Shown here in pieces: positions 24,512 through 33,781 of a stretch of DNA of 38,569 nucleotides. The number at the start of each line of letters is the position of its first letter. The first letter of the stretch is position 1. The notes beneath the pieces were generated by a model that did not search any database, had not been told where the DNA came from, and saw nothing but the letters and a program-made list of their open reading frames with translations. Source of the DNA: Gemmatimonadota bacterium (GTDB taxonomy: Bacteria; Gemmatimonadota; Gemmatimonadetes; Longimicrobiales; Gaopeijiaceae); the NCBI GenBank assembly GCA_016873995.1, contig VGVR01000034.1, positions 1-38,569 on the forward strand. The letters are read 5' to 3'. A program made the position numbers and the translations under genes.

Positions 24512-25204
24512 TTACGCCGGCGGTCGGTAGGTCAGGCGGAAGCGCACGTCGATCACGCCGGGCACCGCGCGCACCACCGCGCCGAGACTCTGCTGCACCG
24601 TACCCGTGCCACCCGGCGTGGCGTTCCCGCCGCAGGCTTCGCACAGGAGCGAGCCCGTCAGGGTGACCACGCCGCCCGCCACCAGCACGGTGACCGAGTC
24701 CGCGGGAAGATCTGCGGCGGCCTCGATGGCCGCCTCGACACGCGCGCGGAGCACGTCGTCGGGAATCGGAGAAGCCTGAGCCTGCGCAGCGGCCGGCACC
24801 GCGAAGCACAGGGTGAACAGGACCGCCAGCGCGAACGAGCGCGCACGCCCCGAGGCAGTCACGAGCCGACCACCGCGTCGGCGGAAGGCGGCGACACGCG
24901 CCTCGACTTCGCGGCGCAGCTCGGCGTCGGCCAGCCACTCCGGCTCGACGAGCCGGAGTGCCTGCGCGCCGGCGAGGGTAGCGTCCAGCTGAGCCAGGAG
25001 CTCCCCGCGCGTCTGCAAGGCGACGTGCGTGGGCGGCTCACCCGGCTCCTCCATCCATCCACCCATGGCCTCGGCCACCACCAGCGGTGTCGCCTGCGCG
25101 GGCGCGTCCACCCAGCGCACGTAGAGCCGCTCGCAGGCGACCTCGAGCACACGTTCCCTGCCCTTCGTCGCGAGACGCAGGAAGGCGCGGCGGTCGAGCG
25201 TCAT
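24512..25204 (-). CDS. BON-domain protein with an internal signal-like segment
   Basis: A 230-residue frame with two unlike halves. Residues 1-115 are a charged, probably cytosolic segment beginning MTLDRRAFLRLATKG, which I do not recognise. Residues 120-145 (RSFALAVLFTLCFAVPAAAQ) look exactly like a signal peptide. Residues 147-228 are a BON domain (DDVLRARVEAAIEAAADLPA, VVTLTGSL, AVPGVIDVRFRL), a fold that binds phospholipid membranes in OsmY-like proteins. Either this is a fusion anchored by an internal membrane segment, or the BON protein starts at GTG 24862 and the upstream half is a separate gene that lost its stop. It starts 13 bp after the FAD-subunit gene. Confidence 0.65.
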   Translation of the reverse strand: MTLDRRAFLRLATKGRERVLEVACERLYVRWVDAPAQATPLVVAEAMGGWMEEPGEPPTHVALQTRGELLAQLDATLAGAQALRLVEPEWLADAELRREVEARVAAFRRRGGRLVTASGRARSFALAVLFTLCFAVPAAAQAQASPIPDDVLRARVEAAIEAAADLPADSVTVLVAGGVVTLTGSLLCEACGGNATPGGTGTVQQSLGAVVRAVPGVIDVRFRLTYRPPA

Positions 25205-25217
25205 CGCAGACGGTAGC

Positions 25218-26228
25218 TCAGGCGCGCGACGCGAGCGCTAGCACCGTGCGCTCCACCACGCCTCGCGTGAGCGGAACCTTGTAGGCGTTCTTGGCCAGCG
25301 GCCGTGCACCCGTGACAGCCACTTCCCCGACGCGGCGCGCGAGCTCAGGGGTCACGCGCTGACCGGCGAGGAGCGCTTCGGCTTCCGGCACCCGCCACGG
25401 GATCGGCGCGACACCGCCGAGCACGATGCTCGCGCGCCTGCAGACGTCGCCGTCCATCTGCATGACGACGGCCGCGCTCGAGAGCGCGTGAGTCCACGCC
25501 TCGCGGTCCATGATCTTGTGGTACGTGCTGCGCGTGCCGGCGGCTGGCGCCGGCACGTCCACGCCTACGAGGACCTCGTCGTCCGCCAGCACGTTCTCGT
25601 GCTGCGCGTCGGTGCGGGGCGGCACGAAGAAGTCGGGCGCGGATACCGTGCGCTCACCGCCCGATCCGGCGATGCGGAACGTCGCGCCGAACGCGACCAG
25701 GGCAGGCGCCAGGTCCGAGGGGTGCACGATGTAGCTCGGGCCGCCGCCGAAGATCGCGTGCAGCTGGTTCTCGCCGCCGGCCGAGAAGCAGCGGTCGCCC
25801 CCTGCCTTGTAGCAGGGGAAGCCATTGCGGAAGTACCAGCACCACGGACGCTGCGCGAGGTTGCCGCCGACGGTGCCGACGTTCCGGATCTGCGGGGTCG
25901 CTACGACCGCCGCCGCCTCGGCGATCGCATTGAAGCGGTCGCGTACGACCAGGCTCTCGCTGACAGCGGTCAGCGTAGCGAGCGCGCCGATGGTGACGCC
26001 CCCGCCCGTCGTCATCTCGATGCGACTCGGGCCGTCGATGCCTTTGAGACTCACGAGCACGTCGGGCTCGCCCTGCCCGGGGCGATTCGGGATGTGGTCC
26101 TTCACCAGCTGGAGGAGATCGGTGCCGCCGCCGGCGAACGACACGGACTGCCCATCCGCTCGCGCTTGACGCGCGAGGTCGACCGCCATGGCGATGCTGC
26201 GGGCGTTCCAATTCTTGAAGGCCTTCAT
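25218..26228 (-). CDS. Molybdenum hydroxylase FAD-binding subunit (PaoB-like)
   Basis: A 336-residue subunit that passes electrons between the iron-sulfur and acceptor sites of aldehyde/xanthine oxidoreductases. FAD motifs are FAGGGTDL (31-38) and TVGGNLAQR (119-127). Cys130, Cys139 and Cys147 in the WCWYFRNGFPCYKAGGDRC insert resemble the extra 4Fe-4S loop of PaoB and related subunits; I see only three cysteines in it. The C-terminal CO-dehydrogenase flavoprotein domain follows (VLADDEVLVGVDVP, SSAAVVMQMDG). ATG 26228 overlaps the Moco subunit stop (ATGA), so translation is coupled. It has no signal of its own and would be exported with the Tat-bearing small subunit. Confidence 0.88.
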   Translation of the reverse strand: MKAFKNWNARSIAMAVDLARQARADGQSVSFAGGGTDLLQLVKDHIPNRPGQGEPDVLVSLKGIDGPSRIEMTTGGGVTIGALATLTAVSESLVVRDRFNAIAEAAAVVATPQIRNVGTVGGNLAQRPWCWYFRNGFPCYKAGGDRCFSAGGENQLHAIFGGGPSYIVHPSDLAPALVAFGATFRIAGSGGERTVSAPDFFVPPRTDAQHENVLADDEVLVGVDVPAPAAGTRSTYHKIMDREAWTHALSSAAVVMQMDGDVCRRASIVLGGVAPIPWRVPEAEALLAGQRVTPELARRVGEVAVTGARPLAKNAYKVPLTRGVVERTVLALASRA

Positions 26229-28501
26229 GCCAACGCCTCCAGGATCCGCGCGCGCGTGATCGGTAAGTCCTTCATGCGACGTCCGATCGCGTTGTAGATC
26301 GCGTTGCCGACGGCGGTGGGCGAGTGGATGATCCCGGCTTCCCCCACAGTCTTCGCGCCGAACGGGCCGAAGCCGTCGTCCGTCTCGATGAACTCCACCT
26401 CGATCTGGGGCGCGTCGAGGTGCGTGAGGTGGCGCGCACCGTAGTAGCCTGCCGTCAGTGGCTGGCCGTTGCGCGCATCGTAGAGCAGGTCCTCCTTCAG
26501 AGCCATGCTGATGCCCTGGAGCACGGCCCCGCGGATCTGGTCGCGCGCGGGGAGCGGGTTCAGGATGCGCCCCGACTCGTGCACCGCGACGAACTTCGTG
26601 ACGCGCACGTGCCCCAGCTGCACATCGACTTCTACTTCGCAGAAGTGCGCACCGAAGCAGAGGCGCTGGCGCCCCTGCGTGCTCGGGTTCGGCGTCGCCG
26701 AAGCGATGAGCACCTCGCTCGTGCCCGGCGTGCCACGCTCGGCGATCTGGCGCTTGAGGTCGCGCGCTGCCTCGACGACAGCGTATCCCGTCATGATGGT
26801 CGTGCGACTCCCCGACTCGCCTACCGAGTACGGGCAGCGGTCGGTGTCGCCCCAGACTACGTCGACCTGATCGAGCGAAGCGCCGAGCTCCTCCGCAGCG
26901 ATGAGCGCCATCGTCGTCTTCGCGCCCGGCCCGATGTCGGTGACGCCGACGAAGAGGGTGCAGCGTCCCGTGGTACCGTCCAGCCGCAGGATGGCGCTGC
27001 TCGGGCCGACGCCCGAGCGGAACATCATGAACGCGAAGCCGGCTCCGCGCTTGATCGGCCCCGCGTCCGCACCCGGCGTCGGTCGCCACCGGTTACGCCA
27101 GTCGAAGAGCTCGGCCCCTCGCGCGATGCACTCCTCGAGCGAGTAGTTGGTGAAGCGCACCTGCTCGGTCGGACGACGCATGTTGCGCAGCGCGAAGTCG
27201 ACCGGGTCCATGCCGACCGCGTATGCCACGTCGTCCATGAGCGACTGGATCGGAAAGAACCCCTGCGGCTCGCTCGGCGCACGCATGTTGCCGGATACGG
27301 TGCGGTTCGTGTGCACCGGATAGATCTGTCGGTCCACGTTGGGGCAAGCGTACGCGTCGATCCCACTCAGGCCCCCGGAGCGACGCAGGAACGGACCCAT
27401 GCCGCTGTACGCCCGCTGCTGGATGGCCGTCACCACGCCGTCGTTGGTGAAGCCGACGCGCAGGTCCTGGGTTGTGTGCCAGCGGCCGTGCGTGCCGAGC
27501 CAATCCTCCTTGCGGGTGACCTCGAGCTTCACGGGGGTGCTGGTCTCGCGCGCGAGCGTCGCCGCGATGAGGTCGTGGTAGTAGCTCCCGTTCTTGTCGC
27601 CGAATCCGCCCCCCATGTAGTGGCAGATCACCTGCACCTGGTGATCCTCCAGCCCCAGGTCGCGGGCGTTGTCGTGACGGCAGTTCGAGATGCCCTGGGT
27701 GGGCGTGTGCAAGATCAGCTTGTCGCCTTCCCACTCCGCGAGCACGGAGCGGGGCTCGAGCTGCGCGTCCTGAGCGAACGAGGTCGTGTAGCGCCCCTCC
27801 AGGATGCGATGGGCCGCGGCGAACCCCGCCTCCGGATCACCCTGACGGCCGCCGAGCGGGCGCGGCTGGTTCTGACCGTTCAGCCCGATGTTGCCCTCGG
27901 GCCAGATCTGCGGCGCGCCTGGTGCGAGCGCCTCTTCGACGTCGAGCACGAAGGGGAGCTCCTCGTACTCGACCGTGATCAAGCGCGCCGCTTCCTCCGC
28001 TGCGTGACGGTCGACCGCCGCCACCGCCGCCACCGGCTCGCCCACGTAACGCACCGGGTTGCCGAACATGTACCGCTTGTGGAGCGTGTTGTCCTTGGCG
28101 GTGTCGTTGTACTGCGCACCCCCCGCGATCGACCCCGAGCTGTAGACGATGTCCGGGTGCGTGAAGTGCGAGACGATCGCGCGCACGCCGGGGAGCGCGA
28201 CGGCCCGTGAAGTGTCGATCGACACGATACGTGCATGAGGATGCGGGCTCGTCAGGAGGCGCGCGAAGAGCATGCCCTCGCGCCGGAGGTCACGCGTGTA
28301 TCCTGCTTGGCCCGTGACGCGCTCCACCGCGTCGATGCGCGGGACACCGTGACCGACCGTGCGCATGGGCGCCAGCTGCGGAACGCTCTGCGAGGGCGTT
28401 TGCCGAGGCGCAGCCGACGGCGACGTCGGTGTGCCGACGCCCAGCGACGACGTGCTCAGCGGTGACGTCGGGACACCGCCACCCACCCACGACGCGCTCA
28501 C
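26225..28501 (-). CDS. Molybdenum hydroxylase molybdopterin-binding subunit (PaoC/XdhA-like)
   Basis: A 758-residue catalytic subunit for hydroxylation of aldehydes or purines at a molybdenum centre. GTG 28501 overlaps the stop of the 2Fe-2S gene (GTGA). After a 45-residue Ser/Thr/Pro-rich leader, the aldehyde-oxidase a/b hammerhead domain (residues 50-170) and the Moco-binding domain follow. Recognisable motifs: MGGGFGDKNG, NMRAPSEPQG, VTDIGPGAKT, and catalytic Glu in GAKTVGEAGI near the C-terminus. Length fits PaoC-type subunits. The Ser/Thr/Pro leader is unusual for the family. Substrate is probably an aldehyde by analogy with PaoABC, but active-site residues for purines versus aldehydes cannot be distinguished here. 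Confidence 0.9.
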   Translation of the reverse strand: MSASWVGGGVPTSPLSTSSLGVGTPTSPSAAPRQTPSQSVPQLAPMRTVGHGVPRIDAVERVTGQAGYTRDLRREGMLFARLLTSPHPHARIVSIDTSRAVALPGVRAIVSHFTHPDIVYSSGSIAGGAQYNDTAKDNTLHKRYMFGNPVRYVGEPVAAVAAVDRHAAEEAARLITVEYEELPFVLDVEEALAPGAPQIWPEGNIGLNGQNQPRPLGGRQGDPEAGFAAAHRILEGRYTTSFAQDAQLEPRSVLAEWEGDKLILHTPTQGISNCRHDNARDLGLEDHQVQVICHYMGGGFGDKNGSYYHDLIAATLARETSTPVKLEVTRKEDWLGTHGRWHTTQDLRVGFTNDGVVTAIQQRAYSGMGPFLRRSGGLSGIDAYACPNVDRQIYPVHTNRTVSGNMRAPSEPQGFFPIQSLMDDVAYAVGMDPVDFALRNMRRPTEQVRFTNYSLEECIARGAELFDWRNRWRPTPGADAGPIKRGAGFAFMMFRSGVGPSSAILRLDGTTGRCTLFVGVTDIGPGAKTTMALIAAEELGASLDQVDVVWGDTDRCPYSVGESGSRTTIMTGYAVVEAARDLKRQIAERGTPGTSEVLIASATPNPSTQGRQRLCFGAHFCEVEVDVQLGHVRVTKFVAVHESGRILNPLPARDQIRGAVLQGISMALKEDLLYDARNGQPLTAGYYGARHLTHLDAPQIEVEFIETDDGFGPFGAKTVGEAGIIHSPTAVGNAIYNAIGRRMKDLPITRARILEALA

Positions 28502-29187
28502 TCTGCACCTCCCGTCGCGGCGGTCCCCGCGGCAGCCAAGACCGCCTCGACGATCGCGTTGTAGTTCGCGCAACGGCACAGGTTACCCACGAGCGCGCGC
28601 CGCACGTCGTCGGCGGTCGGGCTCGGGTTGCGCTCCAGGAGCGCGGTGGCCGACATGAGCTGCCCCGACGTGCAATATCCGCACTGTGGCGCATTGTGCT
28701 CGATGAACGCGCGCTGCAGCGGGGACAGCTCCCCGCGCGGCGCCAGACCTTCGACCGTCAACACGGAGCGCCCCTCCATCCAGACGGCGAGCGTGCTGCA
28801 CGAGTAGACCGGCGCGCCATCGACGAGCACTGTGCAGGCCCCACATTCGCCGCGCTCGCAGCCGACCTTCGTGCCCGAGACTCCCTCGAGCCGGTCGCGG
28901 AGCAGCTCGGCGAGCGTCCAGCGGTCCTCGACCGTCAGGTTCTGGGGCACGCCGTTGAGCGTGAATCGCAGGAGTGTGGTCGGAACGCCCTGGGCGACTT
29001 GCGTCGCCTCGCGCATGACGTCGGATGCAGGGCCGACGGCTCCCGGGAGAGGCGTGGCACCAGCGGCCACGAGCGCCGCGGCGCCGCCCTGGATGAAGCC
29101 GCGGCGAGAGAGGTCGGCACATGGATCGTCGCTCGTCGCGGCGCTCGGCGCTCGCCGGGCTTCCGAACTGTCTTGCGGTCCGTCCAT
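28498..29187 (-). CDS. Tat-exported 2Fe-2S subunit of molybdenum hydroxylase (PaoA-like)
   Basis: A 229-residue small subunit. Residues 26-50 (LSRRGFIQGGAAALVAAG) form a twin-arginine signal, so the assembled enzyme is expected in the periplasm, as for E. coli PaoABC. Eight cysteines bind two 2Fe-2S clusters: C110, C115, C118, C130 (ferredoxin type) and C169, C172, C204, C206 (four-helix-bundle type; CGYC and CRC). ATG 29187 has GAGG upstream. First gene of the operon; gene order here is 2Fe-2S, Moco, FAD rather than the 2Fe-2S, FAD, Moco order of paoABC. No chaperone (PaoD/XdhC-like) gene is visible. Confidence 0.9.
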   Translation of the reverse strand: MDGPQDSSEARRAPSAATSDDPCADLSRRGFIQGGAAALVAAGATPLPGAVGPASDVMREATQVAQGVPTTLLRFTLNGVPQNLTVEDRWTLAELLRDRLEGVSGTKVGCERGECGACTVLVDGAPVYSCSTLAVWMEGRSVLTVEGLAPRGELSPLQRAFIEHNAPQCGYCTSGQLMSATALLERNPSPTADDVRRALVGNLCRCANYNAIVEAVLAAAGTAATGGAE

Positions 29188-29496
29188 GCGTGCCTCAGGC
29201 GGGGGGCATCGCCTCATCATACGGCACGGCGAACGCACGCGCACGAAGCGGGCCCAACCTGATATGTCACCGCACCTGACGCTCGAGGTCCCACGAGGAG
29301 AACGGCGTCCGCGACGACGACGCGTGCATGGCACCCACGGTCAGATGTCGAACCACGAGGCGCTAACGCGTTACGGTTGACCCACTCACGCCGAAATGTC
29401 ACCTGAAGAGGACGGACGCCGGCCCGTTCCACACGGCTTTCCCGACGCCTCCGTCGTGCCAACCGGCTCGGTGGGTACTCGCCGGACGCTCCGGAT
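29188..29496. other. 309-bp gap upstream of the molybdenum hydroxylase operon
   Basis: This gap should contain the promoter for the minus-strand operon. No convincing -35/-10 pair or hairpin is visible. On the plus strand, 29323-29365 reads HGTHGQMSNHEAL, which combines two motifs of the C-terminal amidohydrolase part found intact on the other strand at 29497-29920; it may be a degraded inverted copy. Confidence 0.4.
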
Positions 29497-32400
29497 TCAG
29501 CGGCCAGGTGGCTCGTCCTCGACGAAACCCCGGTAGGCGAGCGGGCGACGGCGAGGCCATGTCTCGTCGAGGGTGTCGGCGTCGCGCAGGCGCCCGTTCA
29601 CCATCACGTGCTCGATGGAGGTCGAGTTACGGATGTCGTCGAGCGGATTGCGCGCAAGGACGAGCAGGTCGGCCAACTTCCCGGGCTCGAGGGAGCCGAG
29701 CGATTTCTCGAGCCCGATCCCGTTCGCGCCGAAGAGGGTCGCCGCGCGCAGCACTTCGTGGTTGGACATGCCGCCGCTCGCGAGCATCCACATCTCCCAG
29801 TGATAGCCGAGCCCCTGCAGCTGTCCGTGGCTGCCGACGCCGGCCATCCCTCCGCGCGCGAGCACATCCCCCAGGAAGCGGGCATGCTCCTGGAAGACGT
29901 ACTCGCTCTCGACGGCCCACCCTACCGCACCTGACGCGCCAGCGCGTCTGCGCGTCTGCGCGTGCGCTCGTCGATGGTCTCGTGTGGCGTGAAATGACGC
30001 AAACGCTCCTCGTCATGCACGTTCTCGCGCGTGAACCAGTAGATCTCACCCATGGGCCCGCCGAAGTTCACGATGAGGGTGGGCGTGTTCACGACCTGCG
30101 CCTGGGCGAATAGAGTGACGACGTCTTCGTAGAGGGGCTGGATGGGGAGGTTGTGCTCGACTCCCGGATAGCCGTCCATCACATGCGTGAGGTCGAGCGC
30201 GAAATCGAGCCCGGCCTCGGTGGTCGCCATGAGCCCGAGCTCGCGTGCGGCCATGATGAGCCACTGGCGCTGCTGCCGATTCCCGGCCAGATACATCTTG
30301 ATGGTGTGGGTGTCGAAGTAGCTCGCGTACCGACGCAGGATGTCCCGCGCGTGCTCCAGGTCGCGGATGGGCTCGCCCTGGTAGTTGCCGAATATCCCCG
30401 GACCAGTCGAGTAGATGCGCGGCCCAACCATGCGGCCCGCGCGCACGAGATCGCCGTAGGTGAGCACGTCGGAGATGCCCGGCTGTGCGTCCCGCGTCGT
30501 CGTGACTCCGAACGCGAGGTTTGCGAGGTACTGCCACGACTGGATGTCGTGGACGTCGCCGGTGGGTCGGTCGTGCGCGTGCGGATCGACGAAGCCGGGC
30601 ACGATGGTCATGCCGCTCACGTCGCGCACTTCGGCACCGGCGGGAATGTCGACTGTGCCTGAAGCGCCTACGGCCGCGATGCGGTGGCCCCGGATGACGA
30701 CGTCTCCGCGCTCGATCACTTCGTCGCCTCGCATGGTCACGACGCGCGCGCCGCGCAGCACGAGCGTGCCCTCCGGCAGGTCGCGGGGGACCGCGATGCG
30801 GACGCGCACCTCGGTCGGGCGATATCCGGCCTCCGTGGGTGGGTGCACGGCGGCCGAGTCGGCCACCTGCCCTGCGGCGGCAGAGTCAGCGGCCTGCGTG
30901 TTCGCGGCCGACGCGGAATCACCTGCAGGCCCCGCGCGACGAGCATCCGCGAGGCTGTCGCGGACCGCTTCGGCCCGCGCGAGGTCGTAGCGGAAGAGCG
31001 CGTTCCCGAGCGACCAGAGCGCCTGGCCGCCGTCCCGCGACCAACTGGGAAACTCCCCGCCGTACTCCGTCACCTTGATCGCGGGAAACGGCGCGCCTTC
31101 CAGGCTCCGCACCGAGATCGTCGGGGTAGCCGGAGCGATCGGAGGGAAGGTGATCACGTAGAGGTCGTTCTCGACGCGCGCGAGCGCGCGGTCGCCGCGG
31201 GGCGCGTACTGGATCCACGACGCGTTGGGCGGCGTGGTCGCCGCTGCTCGCGTGAAGCCGGTGACCCTCAGGTGCTCCTTCTCGTCAGTCCCGTCCCACC
31301 GCAGCGACACCAGGCCCCGCGTGCCGTGGGAGAGGTAGATGCGCGTCGTATCGTCCGCACGGAAGTGAGGCGCGGATCTGCCGTTCGCCACCGCGATGCG
31401 CGTCGGCGCGCCGCCGGCCGCCGCGTACCAGACGAGCTCCGTCCCGGCGCGCGTCGAGCCCATGAGACGGTCGCGCACCGCACCCTCGAGCACGACGACG
31501 CGGGTGCCGCTCGGCGACCAGGCCGGCTGGCGCGCGAAGCGCGGTTCGGCCGAGAGGCGCGTCGATGAGCCGCCGCTCGCGGGAATGGACCAGAGGTAGC
31601 CACCCTCGGGCTCCGTCCAACTGACGGCGGCTACATTGCGACCATCGGGCGACCACGCGGGATGGTAGAGCGGGGCGGTCACGTCCGCCCCGATCTGTCG
31701 CGGCTCCCCCCCGTCGACGGGCATGGTGTAGAGTCGGCCGAGCGCGGTGAACGTGAACGCGGCGCCGTCTGGCGACAGCACACCGTCCCGGATCTGCGCG
31801 GCGTCGAACGTGGGCGTGTCCTCGACCGGCACGTCGAAGTCGAGCCGCGGACCGATCCTGAGCCGCACGTCGGCGGTGAACGGGATTGCCGATGGGGAGG
31901 CGCCATCCACGGGCACCCGCCAGAGCCGGCCATCGTACGACACGACGATCGCCTCGCCGTCGGGGGTGAACGCGTACCCGGGGAGGATGTCGAGCGTCGC
32001 GCGGCTCTCCATGTCGTCGCGCTGCACGGGATAGACGAGCCAGCGCTCGTCCCCGCTCTCGAGGTTCCGGAGGCGCAGCCCTGTCGACTCGTCGTGGCGC
32101 GTCCCGTAGACGAGTCGCGTCCCATCGGGCGAAAGCACTGGCCTGAACGCCGAACCGTATCGGCTGCTCAGGGCGGTGCGCTCGCCCGTCTGGCGGTCGT
32201 AGCGCGTGAGCTGGTACTCGGGGAACGGCGCGTCGTACGTCCAGTCGCTGGTCCCCTCGGCCAGGTAGACGTAGCGCGGGTCCGGGCCTAACGCGGCGCC
32301 GATCAGCTTCAGGTTCTCGGGCTCGGTCACGAGCGCGGAGCCGGCACCGCCGTCGCGGTGGAAGAGCCACGGCTTGGCCGCACCGCCGAGCGGGCTGAAC

Positions 32401-32846
32401 GTGCGCGAAGCGATCACGTAGTCACCGCCGGGCACCCACTCGGGCGACGTGTAGAGGTTGTCGTTGCCGCGCGTGACCTGCGTGGTGTCTTCGAGGTCCA
32501 GGCCCACGATCCAGAGGTTCTGCCCGCCGCTTCGATCGGAGACGAAGAGAATTTCCGTACCGTCAGGACTGAACCGCGGCTGTGCCTCGAACGCGGGCCC
32601 AGTCAGCAGGGGGGTCGCGACGCCACCGTCGATCGGCATCGTGTAGACGTCGCCGAGCAGGTCGAACACGAGCGTCGATCCATCCGGACTCACGTCCACC
32701 GACATCCAGGAGCCGCGCTCGGTCGTGAATGCGAGCTCACGCGTGGCCTCGAGCGGCAGTCCGGCCGACGCACGCCTCGCGCTATCGGGTGACTGCTGAG
32801 CGGCCGCGAGAAGGAACGTCGTCGCTGCGACGGGGAGGAGCGTCAT
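29497..32846 (-). pseudogene. TolB-like beta-propeller/amidohydrolase fusion gene with one frameshift
   Basis: From ATG 32846 a signal peptide (core LLPVAATTFLLAAA, then Q) leads to about 650 residues of WD40/PD40-type repeats (VSPDGSTLVFD, FSPDGTEILFVSDRSGG, WSPDGRNVAAVSW). An Ala/Asp-rich linker follows, then an imidazolonepropionase-like amidohydrolase domain with metal ligands in VDPHAHDRP, a conserved HTIKMYLAGN and VEHNLPI. The frame stops at 29922 inside this domain, and another frame continues at once with WAVESEYVFQEHARFLG, GVGSHGQLQGLGYHWE and the C-terminus to 29497. The whole would be about 1116 residues. Total length is not a multiple of three, consistent with a single one-base loss near 29922-29930. 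Intact homologues are secreted peptidase- or prolidase-like hydrolases of Gemmatimonadota and Acidobacteriota. Either a recent mutation or a sequence error. Confidence 0.75.
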
Positions 32847-32994
32847 GAGGCGGATCTCCGGCTGGGAATGGGAGGATGATACCCGACCCCCACCAGACCA
32901 GCCACGCGAACGCGCATCCCCGCCGGCGTGGACCACCGCCGGCGGGGCACCTCGGACGGCCGCTGCCCCCAGCAGCCGCTACCGCCCCCTGGGC

Positions 32995-33100
32995 TAGTGG
33001 TTCGTCCCCGAAGTCCCTTGGAATTCGGCTGCCGCTGCATCCGCTGGGGCGGCGCATCGGCACCCTCGGTTCTACAATGGACTTCGGGGACGAACCACTA
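32995..33100. repeat. 106-bp element with perfect 22-bp terminal inverted repeats
   Basis: Bases 32995-33016 (beginning TAGTGGTTCGTCCCCG) are the exact reverse complement of 33079-33100. The 62-bp centre holds a second imperfect inverted repeat (TGCCGCTGC against GCATCGGCA), so the whole can fold into a long branched hairpin. It lies between two minus-strand genes and supplies the TAG stop of the upstream one. It could be a MITE/REP-type palindromic element or a large transcript-end structure. No T-tract is present. Confidence 0.75.
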
Positions 33101-33580
33101 ACTCCGACCGCGACGTTGCGCGTCGACCGCGCTGGCCAGATCGGCGACCCGCGTACGCAAGCGACGCTGACGATCCACCATGCCGGCTTCGTCCGCGATC
33201 ACCGCCGCGTTGGCGAACATCTGCGACGCGAAGACGGCATCCCCCTCCGACACGGCCCGGGTGCCAGCGGACTCGAGCGCTTCGATCGCCGCCGTCAGCT
33301 CACCGAACTCATACGAGAGGTTCGCGGCCAGGAAGAGATCCTGCCGCGCCTGCGGGTCTTCGTGCTGCCGGAGCTCGGCCGCTGAACGGTAGAGGCTGAC
33401 CGCGTCTGCCCAGCGACTGGGCTGCTCGTGCAAGCGGGCGGCTTCGGCCTCGAGGAGTGCTGCCCTCTCCGGATCCGCTTCGGCCTGCGCGTGGGCGTCG
33501 CTTGCCACCAAGAGCACCAGCGCCAGCCCGACCGCCGAAACGGATGTTCCCATCCCATTCGCCCAAGTCTTCATGCCCAT
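33098..33580 (-). CDS. Secreted helical (TPR-like) protein
   Basis: A 160-residue protein from ATG 33580, placed by AGGAGG 6 bp upstream. The signal peptide (core VSAVGLALVLLVA) ends at AHA|Q. The mature part is entirely helical: EAEAARLHEQPSRWADAVSL, YRSAAELRQHEDPQARQDLF, FGELTAAIEALESAGTRAVS, with a spacing like two or three tetratricopeptide-type helix pairs. No enzyme motif is seen. Its stop codon and the region right after it belong to the 22-bp inverted repeat, so the natural C-terminus may have been altered by insertion of that element. Confidence 0.65.
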   Translation of the reverse strand: MGMKTWANGMGTSVSAVGLALVLLVASDAHAQAEADPERAALLEAEAARLHEQPSRWADAVSLYRSAAELRQHEDPQARQDLFLAANLSYEFGELTAAIEALESAGTRAVSEGDAVFASQMFANAAVIADEAGMVDRQRRLRTRVADLASAVDAQRRGRS

Positions 33581-33781
33581 CCCCCACCTCCTCCCCATTG
33601 GTGATCGCCGGCCCTCCGGCGTGAGCCTTCAAGAGAATGGGACGTGGGCACCGACCAAAAGGTTGCAGCCGTGCTTGGGTCGGTCGGAGACCTTCCCACT
33701 CCGAGCGCGCCTCCCCCGCGGCTGCCGGGACGCCCCCGGCAACTGGTATCCTGAAGCAGACGCTTTCCCCAGGAGTGACCT

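Noticed and set aside
26324..28210. Plus-strand open frame of 628 codons opposite the molybdopterin subunit gene
   Set aside because: Antisense shadow; the minus strand has the molybdenum hydroxylase motifs.
33606..33621. CGCCGG/CCGGCG hairpin between divergent genes
   Set aside because: Six-base GC stem without T-tract in a GC-rich intergenic region; not distinguishable from chance.
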